In this document: positions 40,606-49,055 of the stretch, piece after piece
How positions within the stretch are numbered: the stretch's first letter is position 1
Layout of the letters: each line of letters starts with the position of its first letter
From: Actinoplanes philippinensis
GTDB taxonomy: Bacteria > Actinomycetota > Actinomycetes > Mycobacteriales > Micromonosporaceae
DNA: 64,000 nt
Direction of reading: 5' to 3'
Assembly (NCBI RefSeq): GCF_900113015.1
Contig: NZ_FONV01000001.1
Location: 1-64,000, forward strand
Made by a program: the position numbers and the translations under genes
The notes under the pieces: generated by a model
What the model saw: the letters and a program-made list of their open reading frames with translations, nothing else
Database searches by the model: none
What the model was told of the DNA's origin: nothing

Positions 40606-43269
40606 ATGTTGGACCAGGGCATGCCGACGAGCTTTCCGCTGCGCGGCCTCGTCGAGCTGGTGCTGGCCGCGCAGCCGCCGCACGCGCAGTGGAACGTCAC
40701 CGAGGACGAGTTCTGGTGCCGGGTGCGCCCCGAGGACACCCCGGCGCGGGTGCAGGGCTGGAAGCTGCATCTGTCGGCCACCCCGCTGTCCGCCCCGGAG
40801 GTCCTGCACCGGGCCGCGCAGGTGCTCATCCGCAACGGCTGCGCGTTCAAGTTCGCCGGACGGGCCGAGCACGTGCTGGAGCTGACCGGGACCCGGTACG
40901 ACCGGGCGCAGTGCGGCAAGTTCATCACCGCCTACCCGCACGACGACGACCAGTTCCGCGCGCTCGCCGGGGAACTCGACCAGGTCACCGCGGGGCTGCC
41001 CGGCCCGGCCATCCTCTCCGATCGCCCCGTGCGCCGCGGCGGCATCGTGCACTACCGGTTCGGCGCGTTCGACGGGGTCAGCGTCCTCACCAACGATGGC
41101 TCGTACCAGGTGCGCCTGCGCCGGCCGGACGGCTCGACCATGGAGGACGCCCGCCGCCCCGCCTTCACCCCGCCGCCCTGGGCGGACCTGCCGCTGCCCG
41201 GTCCGGAACCGACCGGCACGGCGTCCCGGCCGGTGCTGATCCGTGACCGCTACGTCGTACGGGAGGCGATCCAGCACTCTTCCGGAGGAGGCGTCTACCG
41301 CGCGTCGGACCGGCACACCGACGCCGACGTCGTGATCAAACAGGCTCGCGCGCACGTCGGCGGCGGACATACCGGCCAGGACGCCCGTGACACGCTGCGG
41401 GCCGAGGCGGTGACGCTGACCCAGCTCGCCGGGCTCGGCCCCGACCTCATCGAGATCTTCGATCAGGACGGGCACACCTTCCTGGTGGAGACCCTCGTCC
41501 CCGGCCTCAGTCTCGCCTCGTGGGTGCAGGAGCGCAGCCACGCGTACGGCACGGACGGGCTCCCGGTGGCGCAGGTGATCACCCTGGCCGAGCGGCTGTG
41601 CGACCTGCTGGACGAGGTGCATCGGCGCGGCTGGGTCTACCGCGATTTCAGCCCGAACAATCTGATGGTCGACGCCGATCTGACGGTGCGCCTGATCGAT
41701 CCCGAGCTGGCGGTCCGGCCCGGCGAGTGGGTCTTCCTGAGCCATACTCCGGGGTACGCCGCCCCGGAGTACCTCGCCGCCCGGAACTTCGCCCCCGCGC
41801 CCCCGCGCGAAGCGGATCACTTCGCCCTCGGTGCGGTCCTCTTCTATCTGGTGACCGGGGTCAACGCCGGTTTCGCCCCGGACGACCCGGTCGTCCGCCC
41901 GGCGGCGGAGCGGATGGCGACGGTGCTGGGCCTGCAGGCACCGCACAATGAAGCCGCACGGCGCCTGGCTCCGGTCATCGCCGGGCTGTGTGCTCCCGAT
42001 CCGGCCGCTCGGTGGGACACGGCCCGGGTCCGGCACAAATTTACCGAAACGCCGGCGCCGGCAGCGGCGCCCCCAGCGCGATGGGACGCGGCGATCCGTG
42101 ATCATCTCGTGCGGGACGGGCTGGCTCAGCTCCTGCTCGAGATCGACACCGGCAACGACAAGCGGCTGGGCCGGTCGACGCCGTTCGGCGCCGGCACCGA
42201 GCCCGGCAACGTGCAGCACGGCTCGGCCGGACTGCTCAGCACGCTCACCACGGCCAGCCGGATACTTGCCGGCCCGGCGTTGCACGACGCCGTCGCCCGG
42301 GTCGCGGCTTGGACGTCCGCGCGGCTCGGCCGCACCCCGAACCCGCTGCCCGGCCTGACCTTCGGCCGTTCCGGCACCGCCTGGGCCCTGCTCGACGCCG
42401 GCCGGCATCTGGAGGACGACGCGCTCGAGAGGGCCGCCGTCGAACTGGCGCTGGCGGTACCCGTTCGGTGGCCGAACCCGGACCTCTTTCACGGTGCGGC
42501 CGGAGCCGGCCTGACCCAGCTGCACTTCTGGCGGGCCACCGGCCGGCCGGAGTTCTTGCACCGGGCCGTGGAATGCGCCGACGGCCTGCTGGAGGCCGCC
42601 GAGTATCTCGACGAGGACGTGTTCTGGCCGGTGCCGGACGATTTCGACTCCAACCTGGCTGGTCTGCGTCACTTCGGGTACGCCCACGGCGTCGCCGGCG
42701 TCGGCACGTTCCTGCTCGCCGCCGGTCTCGATGCCGGCCGGCCCGCCTACCTCGCCGCCGCCGAACGGGCCGGGTCCACCCTGATCCGCGCGGCGGAACT
42801 CGGACCGTGGGGGGCGCGCTGGCGCCCCGACCGCTCCAGCCCACCGGGCACGGGCATGCGCTACCACCTGTGCAGCGGATCCTCCGGGGTCGGGACGTTC
42901 CTGGTGCGTCTCTGGGCGCACACCAGAGATCCGCAGGTGTGGGATCTGGTCACGGCGGCCGCCGACGCGGTGCACCGGACCCGCTGGACGGCGACACCGT
43001 CGGTGTGCCACGGCCTGGCCGGGAACGGGGAGTTCCTGTTGGACGTGGCCGATATGGCAGGTACGGAGGGCTCACCGTTCCGGGATCGGGCCGACGATCT
43101 GGCCGCCGCCATGTATGCCCGTCACGCGGACCGCGGCGGACTGATGGTGCTGCCCGACGAGACGGGCCAGCGGTTCAGCACCGACTATCAGGTGGGCCTC
43201 GCGGGCAACCTGGCGTTCCTGCTGCGTCTCGGCCACGGCGGCCCGCGTCCGTGGACGGTGCCGGCATGA
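40606..43269 (+). CDS. lanL: Class IV lanthipeptide synthetase (lyase-kinase-cyclase)
   Basis: 887 aa, three domains. Residues ~1-195 are a phosphothreonine-lyase-like domain. Residues ~205-480 are a Ser/Thr kinase with an unusual Gly-rich loop (SSGGGVYRAS), VVIKQA lysine and catalytic VYRDFSPNNLMVD (Asp347, Asn352), DPE replacing DFG, and APEYLA. Residues ~500-887 are a LanC-like cyclase with all three zinc ligands: Cys756 in YHLCSGSSG and Cys801-His802 in VCHGLAGNGEF. The ligands separate it from class III LanKC. It should phosphorylate and eliminate Ser/Thr, then cyclise Cys to lanthionine in the peptides at 45103 and 45331. ATG at 40606 has GGAGG 4 nt upstream. ATGA overlap with the peptidase. 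Confidence 0.92.
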   Translation: MLDQGMPTSFPLRGLVELVLAAQPPHAQWNVTEDEFWCRVRPEDTPARVQGWKLHLSATPLSAPEVLHRAAQVLIRNGCAFKFAGRAEHVLELTGTRYDRAQCGKFITAYPHDDDQFRALAGELDQVTAGLPGPAILSDRPVRRGGIVHYRFGAFDGVSVLTNDGSYQVRLRRPDGSTMEDARRPAFTPPPWADLPLPGPEPTGTASRPVLIRDRYVVREAIQHSSGGGVYRASDRHTDADVVIKQARAHVGGGHTGQDARDTLRAEAVTLTQLAGLGPDLIEIFDQDGHTFLVETLVPGLSLASWVQERSHAYGTDGLPVAQVITLAERLCDLLDEVHRRGWVYRDFSPNNLMVDADLTVRLIDPELAVRPGEWVFLSHTPGYAAPEYLAARNFAPAPPREADHFALGAVLFYLVTGVNAGFAPDDPVVRPAAERMATVLGLQAPHNEAARRLAPVIAGLCAPDPAARWDTARVRHKFTETPAPAAAPPARWDAAIRDHLVRDGLAQLLLEIDTGNDKRLGRSTPFGAGTEPGNVQHGSAGLLSTLTTASRILAGPALHDAVARVAAWTSARLGRTPNPLPGLTFGRSGTAWALLDAGRHLEDDALERAAVELALAVPVRWPNPDLFHGAAGAGLTQLHFWRATGRPEFLHRAVECADGLLEAAEYLDEDVFWPVPDDFDSNLAGLRHFGYAHGVAGVGTFLLAAGLDAGRPAYLAAAERAGSTLIRAAELGPWGARWRPDRSSPPGTGMRYHLCSGSSGVGTFLVRLWAHTRDPQVWDLVTAAADAVHRTRWTATPSVCHGLAGNGEFLLDVADMAGTEGSPFRDRADDLAAAMYARHADRGGLMVLPDETGQRFSTDYQVGLAGNLAFLLRLGHGGPRPWTVPA

Positions 43270-45041
43270 TCCTCTCCCGGAGCGTCGTCCGCTTCTCCAC
43301 CGATGGCGGCCGCGCGGCTTGCCGGGCCACCGACCACACCGGGGCGCAGTCGCTCGAGCTGTGGCAGCTGACCCCGGACGGCCCACGGCGCACCACCACC
43401 GTCGCCGCGTCCGGCGAGGCCGGCCAGACACAGCTCGTGGTGCTGGCGGACGGGCGGACCCTGCACTGCGGCTATCGGCCCGGCGAGCAGACCGTCACCC
43501 TGGTCCACCCGGACGGGCGCAGCACGCCCCTCGACGGCGACAGCGGGCCCCTGCGGTTCCTGCCGGCGCCGAACGGTTCGGGCTGGCTGGCCACCGTCCT
43601 GTCGCCGCTCGGCGACGGCACTCTGGTCAGCGCGGTCCTGGCGGACGGGGTACGGCGCGAGGTGGGCCGGCTGCCCGGCCGTGCCGGCGGCGCCGGGGTC
43701 AGCGGCGCGCACCTGGCGGTGACTGTGCTGATGGACGGCGTGCCGACCGTCGTCCGGCTGGACCCGGCAACCGGCCGGTGTACGCCGTTGCTCGCCGCCG
43801 GAGATCCGCTCAGCGGCACCCCCGCGCATCTGCTGACCACCGGGGGCGAACACGTCCTGCTGGGTCTTTCCGTCGCACGCCCGGCCGGGGCCGCCCCAGC
43901 CGGGCCGGAGCACCGGCTGGCGGTGGTGTCCGCCACCGGTCCCGCCCGGCTGATGCCGGGCGGAACCCGCCTGCCCGGCGTGACCAGGCCGATCGCCATG
44001 GATCCCGGCGGGCGGGTCGCACTGCTCACCGTGGTCCGCGGGGTTCGCTCCGAGTTGCACCGGATCGACCTGTCGACCGGTGTGGCCGGCACCATCTCGG
44101 TACCGCCCGGCGTGCTCGCCCCGGTCGGCGGGTGCTCGCCGGACGGCTGGTGGCTGCCCTTCTCGGCGCCCGGCCAGCCATGCCGGTTCGCCTGGCTGCC
44201 GCCGGGGGCCGCCGCGCTGCGCACGGCCGGCGAGCCGGCCGGTGCGGCGGGCTGGTCCGGCGCCCGGGTCGAACGACTGCCCGGGGCGGCCGGCCCGATC
44301 GAGGCCGTGGTCTACGGGCCCGACTGGCGCGGCAGCCCCGGCGTGGTGCTGGCGCTGCACGGCGGGCCGGACGCCCACTGGGATCTCGCGTTCGATCCGT
44401 TCTTCCAGCTGATGGTCCGGGCCGGGCTCACGGTGGTGGCGCCGAACCAGCGCGGCAGCACGGGCTACGGACCGGCTCACGCCGATGCGATAAACGGCGC
44501 CTGGGGCGATCCGGACGTCGCCGATGTCCTGGCCCTCGCCCACGGCCTACGCGCCGGGCGTGCCCCGCACGCCGCGCGTCCTGTCGTCTACGGCACCAGC
44601 TACGGGGCGTTCCTGGCCCTGCTCGCGGCGGCGAAGGAACCGCAGGCGTGGTCGGGCTGCGCCGCGATCGCGCCGTTCCGTTCGGCCGCGGCACTTTACC
44701 CCGAAGCCGGGCCGGCGGTCCGCAATCTCATCGACCGGCTCGGCGGCCTCAGCGATCGGTCCGCCGATCTCGATGCGGTGATCGACCGGGTCACGGTCCC
44801 GGTGTTGCTCGCGCACGGGCAGTTCGACGAGGCGATCCCGGTGTCGCACAGCCGTGCGCTGGCGGGCCGTCTGAGCGCCGCCGGCCGGTCCGTGCGCTAC
44901 CTGGAGGCACCCGGCCGCGGTCATTCCGTGCTGCGGGCGAGCCTCGCCGACCCGGTCACCGCCTCGCTGCTGGCCTTCCTCGCAGATCCCGTCCGCCAAG
45001 ACCCGGCCGCCCTGGAGCCGGCCGGGAGCTGGGCGCCCTGA
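43266..45041 (+). CDS. Prolyl-oligopeptidase-family (S9) peptidase, probable leader protease
   Basis: 591 aa. The N-terminal ~355 residues are a degenerate beta-propeller; the catalytic alpha/beta hydrolase has the oxyanion HGGPDAHWD, nucleophile Ser445 in YGTSYGAFL, Asp in LAHGQFDEAIP and His in APGRGHSVL. S9 enzymes remove leaders in several class III lanthipeptide clusters (FlaP/AplP type), and linkage here by a 4-nt overlap with lanL argues for the same job. No signal peptide is seen, so it should act in the cytoplasm before export. The stop is 61 nt before the first precursor gene. Confidence 0.88.
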   Translation: MILSRSVVRFSTDGGRAACRATDHTGAQSLELWQLTPDGPRRTTTVAASGEAGQTQLVVLADGRTLHCGYRPGEQTVTLVHPDGRSTPLDGDSGPLRFLPAPNGSGWLATVLSPLGDGTLVSAVLADGVRREVGRLPGRAGGAGVSGAHLAVTVLMDGVPTVVRLDPATGRCTPLLAAGDPLSGTPAHLLTTGGEHVLLGLSVARPAGAAPAGPEHRLAVVSATGPARLMPGGTRLPGVTRPIAMDPGGRVALLTVVRGVRSELHRIDLSTGVAGTISVPPGVLAPVGGCSPDGWWLPFSAPGQPCRFAWLPPGAAALRTAGEPAGAAGWSGARVERLPGAAGPIEAVVYGPDWRGSPGVVLALHGGPDAHWDLAFDPFFQLMVRAGLTVVAPNQRGSTGYGPAHADAINGAWGDPDVADVLALAHGLRAGRAPHAARPVVYGTSYGAFLALLAAAKEPQAWSGCAAIAPFRSAAALYPEAGPAVRNLIDRLGGLSDRSADLDAVIDRVTVPVLLAHGQFDEAIPVSHSRALAGRLSAAGRSVRYLEAPGRGHSVLRASLADPVTASLLAFLADPVRQDPAALEPAGSWAP

Positions 45042-45102
45042 ACCGGCCGCAACCGTCGGCTGGCCCGCACCACACGCCCGAGCGCGGAAGGAGGTGAAAC
45101 AC

Positions 45103-45249
45103 ATGGATCTCGATCTGGATCTCGACGCCCTGCAGTTGCTCGCCGGCGAGTCGGCACAACTGATCATCGAGCAGGACAAGGGATGCACCGTGACCTGCAT
45201 GGATTCTTGCAGGTCGACCTGCGCGGCAAGTTGCCTGAACACCGGCTGA
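45103..45249 (+). CDS. lanA1: Lanthipeptide precursor 1
   Basis: 48 aa. The leader MDLDLDLDALQLLAGESAQ continues through LIIEQDK; LDALQ fits the L-x-x-L-Q motif of class III/IV leaders. The likely core begins near Gly27: GCTVTCMDSCRSTCAASC plus LNTG, with five Cys and several Ser/Thr as ring partners. A strong AGGAGGTGA ribosome site precedes the ATG. It lies after the leader peptidase and before the exporters. Leader nucleotides are almost identical to those of precursor 2, so one is a recent copy. Exact leader/core boundary is inferred from the switch from acidic to Cys-rich sequence. Confidence 0.88.
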   Translation: MDLDLDLDALQLLAGESAQLIIEQDKGCTVTCMDSCRSTCAASCLNTG

Positions 45250-45254
45250 TCAGT

Positions 45255-45318
45255 GTCGGGAAAGGACCGTGCGCCGGTCGCGGCAGGACCGCGACCGGCG
45301 ACCGCACGATGCCCGACA
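45255..45318 (+). promoter_or_regulatory. Long hairpin between the two lanthipeptide precursor genes
   Basis: The centre is a perfect 12-bp stem: CGCCGGTCGCGG (45272-45283), 5-nt loop CAGGA, CCGCGACCGGCG (45289-45300). It is extended by CGTG(CG)/(CG)CACG and closed by TGTCGGG (45255-45261) with CCCGACA (45312-45318). It ends next to the AGGAGGTGA of precursor 2. There is no T-run, so a processing or differential-expression element is more likely than a full terminator. Confidence 0.65.
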
Positions 45319-45330
45319 GGAGGTGAATAC

Positions 45331-45486
45331 ATGGATCTCGATCTGGATCTCGACGCTCTGCAGTTGCTCGCCGGCGAGTCGGCACAACTGATCATCGAGC
45401 TGGACAAGGGATGCACGAACAGCTGCTTGCTGACGTGTGGATACAGCTGCGACATCACCTGCGACATCACGTCCAACCCGTTCTAG
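45331..45486 (+). CDS. lanA2: Lanthipeptide precursor 2
   Basis: 51 aa. The leader is identical to precursor 1 except Leu for Gln at position 24. The core differs: GCTNSCLLTCGYSCDITC then DITSNPF. The Cys spacing in the first two rings (GCTxxC, then a Cys four residues on) is shared with precursor 1, whereas the intervening residues and C-terminus diverge. AGGAGGTGA precedes the ATG at a 5-nt distance. Two different cores behind one leader suggest either a two-peptide product or two related products of one synthetase. Confidence 0.88.
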   Translation: MDLDLDLDALQLLAGESAQLIIELDKGCTNSCLLTCGYSCDITCDITSNPF

Positions 45487-45568
45487 GACCGGCCTCGGCC
45501 GCCGGAGCCGGATGAACGCCGTCCGGCCCCGGCGGCCGTGTCCCGCCATCGCATCCCGAGGAGCCGCC

Positions 45569-47317
45569 GTGCCCGCTGACCCGACCCGTCCACGACTCAT
45601 CCGGGCCGTCGCCGCCCGTACGCCGGGGCGGCTCAGCCTGCTGGCGCTGATGCTCCTGCTGAGACTGGCCTTGGGGCTGGCCGCACCGGCCCTGCTGGCC
45701 GCCGCCCTGCATGATCTGACGGCCGGGCCCGGCCGGCCGGACCAGCTCGACAGGCTCGGTGGCCCGGTCGCGGCATTGGCATGGACCGTGGCCGTCCTCG
45801 CCGCCACCGAGCTGATCATGGGGATGCTCTCCGCCACGATGGTCGCGAGCAGCGCGGTGTGGCTGCAGACCCGCGTCGTGGGACATCTGCTGCGGCTCGG
45901 CGACCGGATGCCGCTGGCGCCCGGCGAAGCCACCGCACGCGTCGCACAGGGCACCTCGACCGCGAGCCTGCCGTACACCTTCATCGCCGTCTGCACCGGA
46001 CTGCTCGGCTCGGTCATCGCCCTGATCGTCCTGTGGACGATCGACATCTACGCCGGGCTGGTCTTCTCCCTGGCGCTGCCCGTGGGAGTGGTCACCGCCC
46101 GGCGCTTCATGCGGGGCATGACCTCGGCCCAGTCGACGTATCTGAGCATCCAGTCCGGCATCGCCGACACGCTGGTCGGCGCTCTCGCCGGCGCCCGGAC
46201 CGTCCGGGCCTCGGGCACGGTGCGCACCGAGATCGACCGGGTCCTGGCTCCCCTCCCCGCGCTGAACTCCGCCGGATCCGCGCTGTGGCGGCGCCAGCGC
46301 CGGGTGGTGTGGCAGCTGGCACTGCTGGTGCCGCTGGTTCAGGTGCTGACGCTGGCTGTAGCCGGACTCGGGATCACCGCCGGGCGGATCGCTCCGACCG
46401 ACCTGATCGCGGTCTGGGGGTATCTGGCGCTGGCGAGCGGGGCCCTGAGCCAGATCGACGCGCTGGCCGAGATCGCCCACGTGCGGGCCGGCACCGCCCG
46501 GCTGGCCGACATGATCAGCACACCGGCTCCGGCCGGCGGCGCCGGTGTGCTGCCCGCCGGCCCCGGGGCGGTGTCGTGGCAGGGCGTCACGATCGACCGG
46601 CCGGGAACGGACTCGGTCCTGGACGGACTCGACCTGGAGTTGCGTCCCGGTGTGGCGACCGCTTTCGTCGGGCCCAGCGGGGCGGGTAAGAGCCTGGCCG
46701 CCGCGCTGGTCGGCCGGCTGATCGATCCGGACGCCGGCCGGGTCCTGCTCGACGGGGTCGCGGTCACCGAGGTGCCACTGCCCGACCTGCGCCGCGCCGT
46801 CACCTACGCCTTCGACCGGCCCACCCTGATCGGGACGACAGTGCACGACGCGATCCGGTTCGGCCGGGACGATCTGACGTCCGCCGACGTGCTCGCCGCC
46901 GCCCGCGCGGCTCGCGCCGACACCTTCATCCGACGGCTGCCGCAGGGGTACGACACACCTCTGGCCCAGGCGCCGCTGTCCGGCGGGGAGAGCCAGCGGC
47001 TGGGTCTCGCCCGGGCGCTGGTCCGGCCGGCCCGGGTCTACGTCCTCGACGACGCGACGTCCGGGCTCGACACGGTCACCGAGGACGAGGTCGGCCGGGC
47101 GATCACCACGCTGCTCGCCGGGCGTACCCGGGTGGTGGTGGCTCACCGGGCGGCCACCGCGGCGGCCTGCGATCACGTGGTGTGGTTCGACCGAGGGCGG
47201 GTACGGGCAGCCGGGCGGCACTCCGATCTCTGGCTCGACCCGGGATACCGGGACCTGTTCGCGGACACGGCCGGCCGGCCGGCGCTCGGCACGATGCCGG
47301 AGGTGACCCATGGCTAG
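45569..47317 (+). CDS. ABC exporter 1 of the lanthipeptide locus (fused TMD-NBD)
   Basis: 582 aa, one half-transporter. Six membrane helices in the first ~310 residues, then the ATPase: Walker A GPSGAGKSL (Ser/Leu in place of the usual ST), signature LSGGESQRLGLARAL, Walker B VYVLDDATSGLD with Asp in place of the catalytic Glu, and H-loop VVAHRAA. The DD at Walker B and the altered Walker A imply a weak or inactive ATP site that would pair with exporter 2. GTG at 45569 has GAGGAG 5 nt upstream; an ATG at 45512 is possible. It overlaps exporter 2 by 8 nt. Confidence 0.88.
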   Translation: MPADPTRPRLIRAVAARTPGRLSLLALMLLLRLALGLAAPALLAAALHDLTAGPGRPDQLDRLGGPVAALAWTVAVLAATELIMGMLSATMVASSAVWLQTRVVGHLLRLGDRMPLAPGEATARVAQGTSTASLPYTFIAVCTGLLGSVIALIVLWTIDIYAGLVFSLALPVGVVTARRFMRGMTSAQSTYLSIQSGIADTLVGALAGARTVRASGTVRTEIDRVLAPLPALNSAGSALWRRQRRVVWQLALLVPLVQVLTLAVAGLGITAGRIAPTDLIAVWGYLALASGALSQIDALAEIAHVRAGTARLADMISTPAPAGGAGVLPAGPGAVSWQGVTIDRPGTDSVLDGLDLELRPGVATAFVGPSGAGKSLAAALVGRLIDPDAGRVLLDGVAVTEVPLPDLRRAVTYAFDRPTLIGTTVHDAIRFGRDDLTSADVLAAARAARADTFIRRLPQGYDTPLAQAPLSGGESQRLGLARALVRPARVYVLDDATSGLDTVTEDEVGRAITTLLAGRTRVVVAHRAATAAACDHVVWFDRGRVRAAGRHSDLWLDPGYRDLFADTAGRPALGTMPEVTHG

Positions 47318-49055
47318 CCCGGGTGTTCTGCTGCTCAGATCGGGTCTCGCCGGATCTCGGGCCCCGATGGTGCGGATAGCGGGTCTCACCGTGCTGGAGG
47401 CGGCGCCGGCTCTGGCCGCCGGCGCGGTGGCCGCGACCGCGATCGACCACGGTTTCCTCGCCGGCCGGCCCGGGATCGGCCTCGCCTGGCTGGGCCTGCT
47501 GGCGGTGCTGCACCTGGTGCGCGCCACCGCGGAGCGCGCCGTGTTCCCACACCTCGCGGCGGTGGTGGAGCCACTGCGTGACCACCTGGTGCGCCGCTTG
47601 GTGTCGGCCACTCTGCTGCGGGCCACCGACCGGTACGGACGGCCCGAAGGCGTCGACGCCGCCACCGTCACGCGGCTGACGCGTCAGGTCGAGTCGGTCC
47701 GCTCGCTGGTGGCCGCGCTGCTGCGAACCGCCCGGCCGCTGGCCGTGTCGGTGCTGGCCGCCGCGGCCGGCCTGGCCGCGCTCAGACTGTCCCTGCTCGT
47801 GTTCCTGGCACCGCTGGTGCTGGTGCTGGCCGTCTTCCCGCTGTCGCTGCGCGTGTTGTCGCGGCGCCGCCGCATGGTGGTGCTCGCCGACGAACGGATC
47901 ACCGCGCGGATCGGCGAGTCGTTGCTGGCCGCCCGGGACGTCGCCGCTCTCGACGCGGCCGGGCAGTGCCTCGCGGCGATCGACGAGGCCGGTCGTGAGG
48001 TGCGACGGACCACCATGGCCGCGGCGAGGACCGCCGGATTCCGGATCGCGATGGTGACCGTGGGGGGATACGTTCCGCTGTTCGCCCTGCTGGTGGCCGG
48101 CCCGCAACTGGTCGCCGGCGGCCGGATCAGCACCGGTGAGCTGGTCGGCGCCGCGCTTTATCTGACCGGTTACCTGTTGCCGGCGGTGCAGGCCGTCACC
48201 GGCACGGTCTCGGCCTACGTCACCCAGCTCGGCACGGCGTTGACCAGGCTCGCCGAGGCATCGGGCACCGTACCGGCCCGGACCGCGGAGACTGCGGCGG
48301 GGCATTCCGCGATGCCGGCCACCGGCGGAATCGCGGTGACGGTCGACCGTCTCACGTTCGCCTACTCGGCGACGGCCGAGCCGGTGCTGGCCGGCCTCAG
48401 TCTGGAGATCGCCGCGGGCGAGCATCTCGCCGTCGTAGGCGCCAGCGGGATCGGCAAATCCACCCTGGCCAACCTGCTCGCCGGGCTGGAGCGTCCGCGG
48501 ACCGGGCGGGTCCGCCTCGACGGCGTCCCGGTCGATGAACTCGACGATCGCCGGCGATCCCGATGGGTCGCCCTGGTGCCGCAGGAGGCTTACGTGTTCG
48601 CCGGCACCGTACTGGCCAACCTCTGCTATCTGAACCCCGATGCCGAGCCACCGGCCATCGACGAGACCATCCGGCTGCTCGGGGCATCCCGGCTCGTCGA
48701 GCGGCTCGGCGGCCTCGCGGGCGAGATCACGGATCCAGCCACCCAGCTGTCGAGCGGCGAACGGCAGCTGCTGGTCCTCGTCCGGGTCCACCTCTCCCCG
48801 GCCCGGCTGGTGATCCTCGACGAGGCCGGGTGCTATCTGGACCCGGCCTCCGAGGCGGTGGCCGAGGCGGCATTCGCTGCCCGGCCCGGAACGCTGATCG
48901 TGATCGCGCACCGGCTCGCGTCGGCCGCCCGAGCGGACCGCGTGCTGATGGTGCAGGCGGACGGCGCCCGGCTCGGCCCGCACCGGCAGCTGCTAGCCGA
49001 ATCCGGCGCCTATGCGGAGCTGATGGAGAGGTGGCGGGGAGGCACCGGGGTGTAG
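47310..49055 (+). CDS. ABC exporter 2 of the lanthipeptide locus (fused TMD-NBD)
   Basis: 581 aa, second half-transporter. About six membrane helices, then the ATPase: Walker A GASGIGKST, Q-loop LVPQEAYVFAG, signature LSSGERQLLVL, Walker B LVILDEAGCYLD with the catalytic Glu, and H-loop VIAHRLAS. Likely forms a heterodimer with exporter 1 to export the modified peptides. ATG at 47310 overlaps the preceding gene. There is no peptidase C39 domain, consistent with the separate S9 protease. The last 46 bp overlap the convergent radical SAM gene. Confidence 0.9.
   Translation: MASPGVLLLRSGLAGSRAPMVRIAGLTVLEAAPALAAGAVAATAIDHGFLAGRPGIGLAWLGLLAVLHLVRATAERAVFPHLAAVVEPLRDHLVRRLVSATLLRATDRYGRPEGVDAATVTRLTRQVESVRSLVAALLRTARPLAVSVLAAAAGLAALRLSLLVFLAPLVLVLAVFPLSLRVLSRRRRMVVLADERITARIGESLLAARDVAALDAAGQCLAAIDEAGREVRRTTMAAARTAGFRIAMVTVGGYVPLFALLVAGPQLVAGGRISTGELVGAALYLTGYLLPAVQAVTGTVSAYVTQLGTALTRLAEASGTVPARTAETAAGHSAMPATGGIAVTVDRLTFAYSATAEPVLAGLSLEIAAGEHLAVVGASGIGKSTLANLLAGLERPRTGRVRLDGVPVDELDDRRRSRWVALVPQEAYVFAGTVLANLCYLNPDAEPPAIDETIRLLGASRLVERLGGLAGEITDPATQLSSGERQLLVLVRVHLSPARLVILDEAGCYLDPASEAVAEAAFAARPGTLIVIAHRLASAARADRVLMVQADGARLGPHRQLLAESGAYAELMERWRGGTGV

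Noticed and set aside
40606..43269. Class III LanKC assignment of the lanthipeptide synthetase
   Set aside because: The cyclase domain retains the Cys, Cys-His zinc ligands (LCSG and CHG motifs), which class III enzymes lack, so class IV is the better fit despite the L-x-x-L-Q-like leader.
45467..47671. 734-codon minus-strand open frame opposite the ABC exporters
   Set aside because: Walker A, signature and Walker B motifs are on the plus strand; the minus frame is low-complexity shadow.
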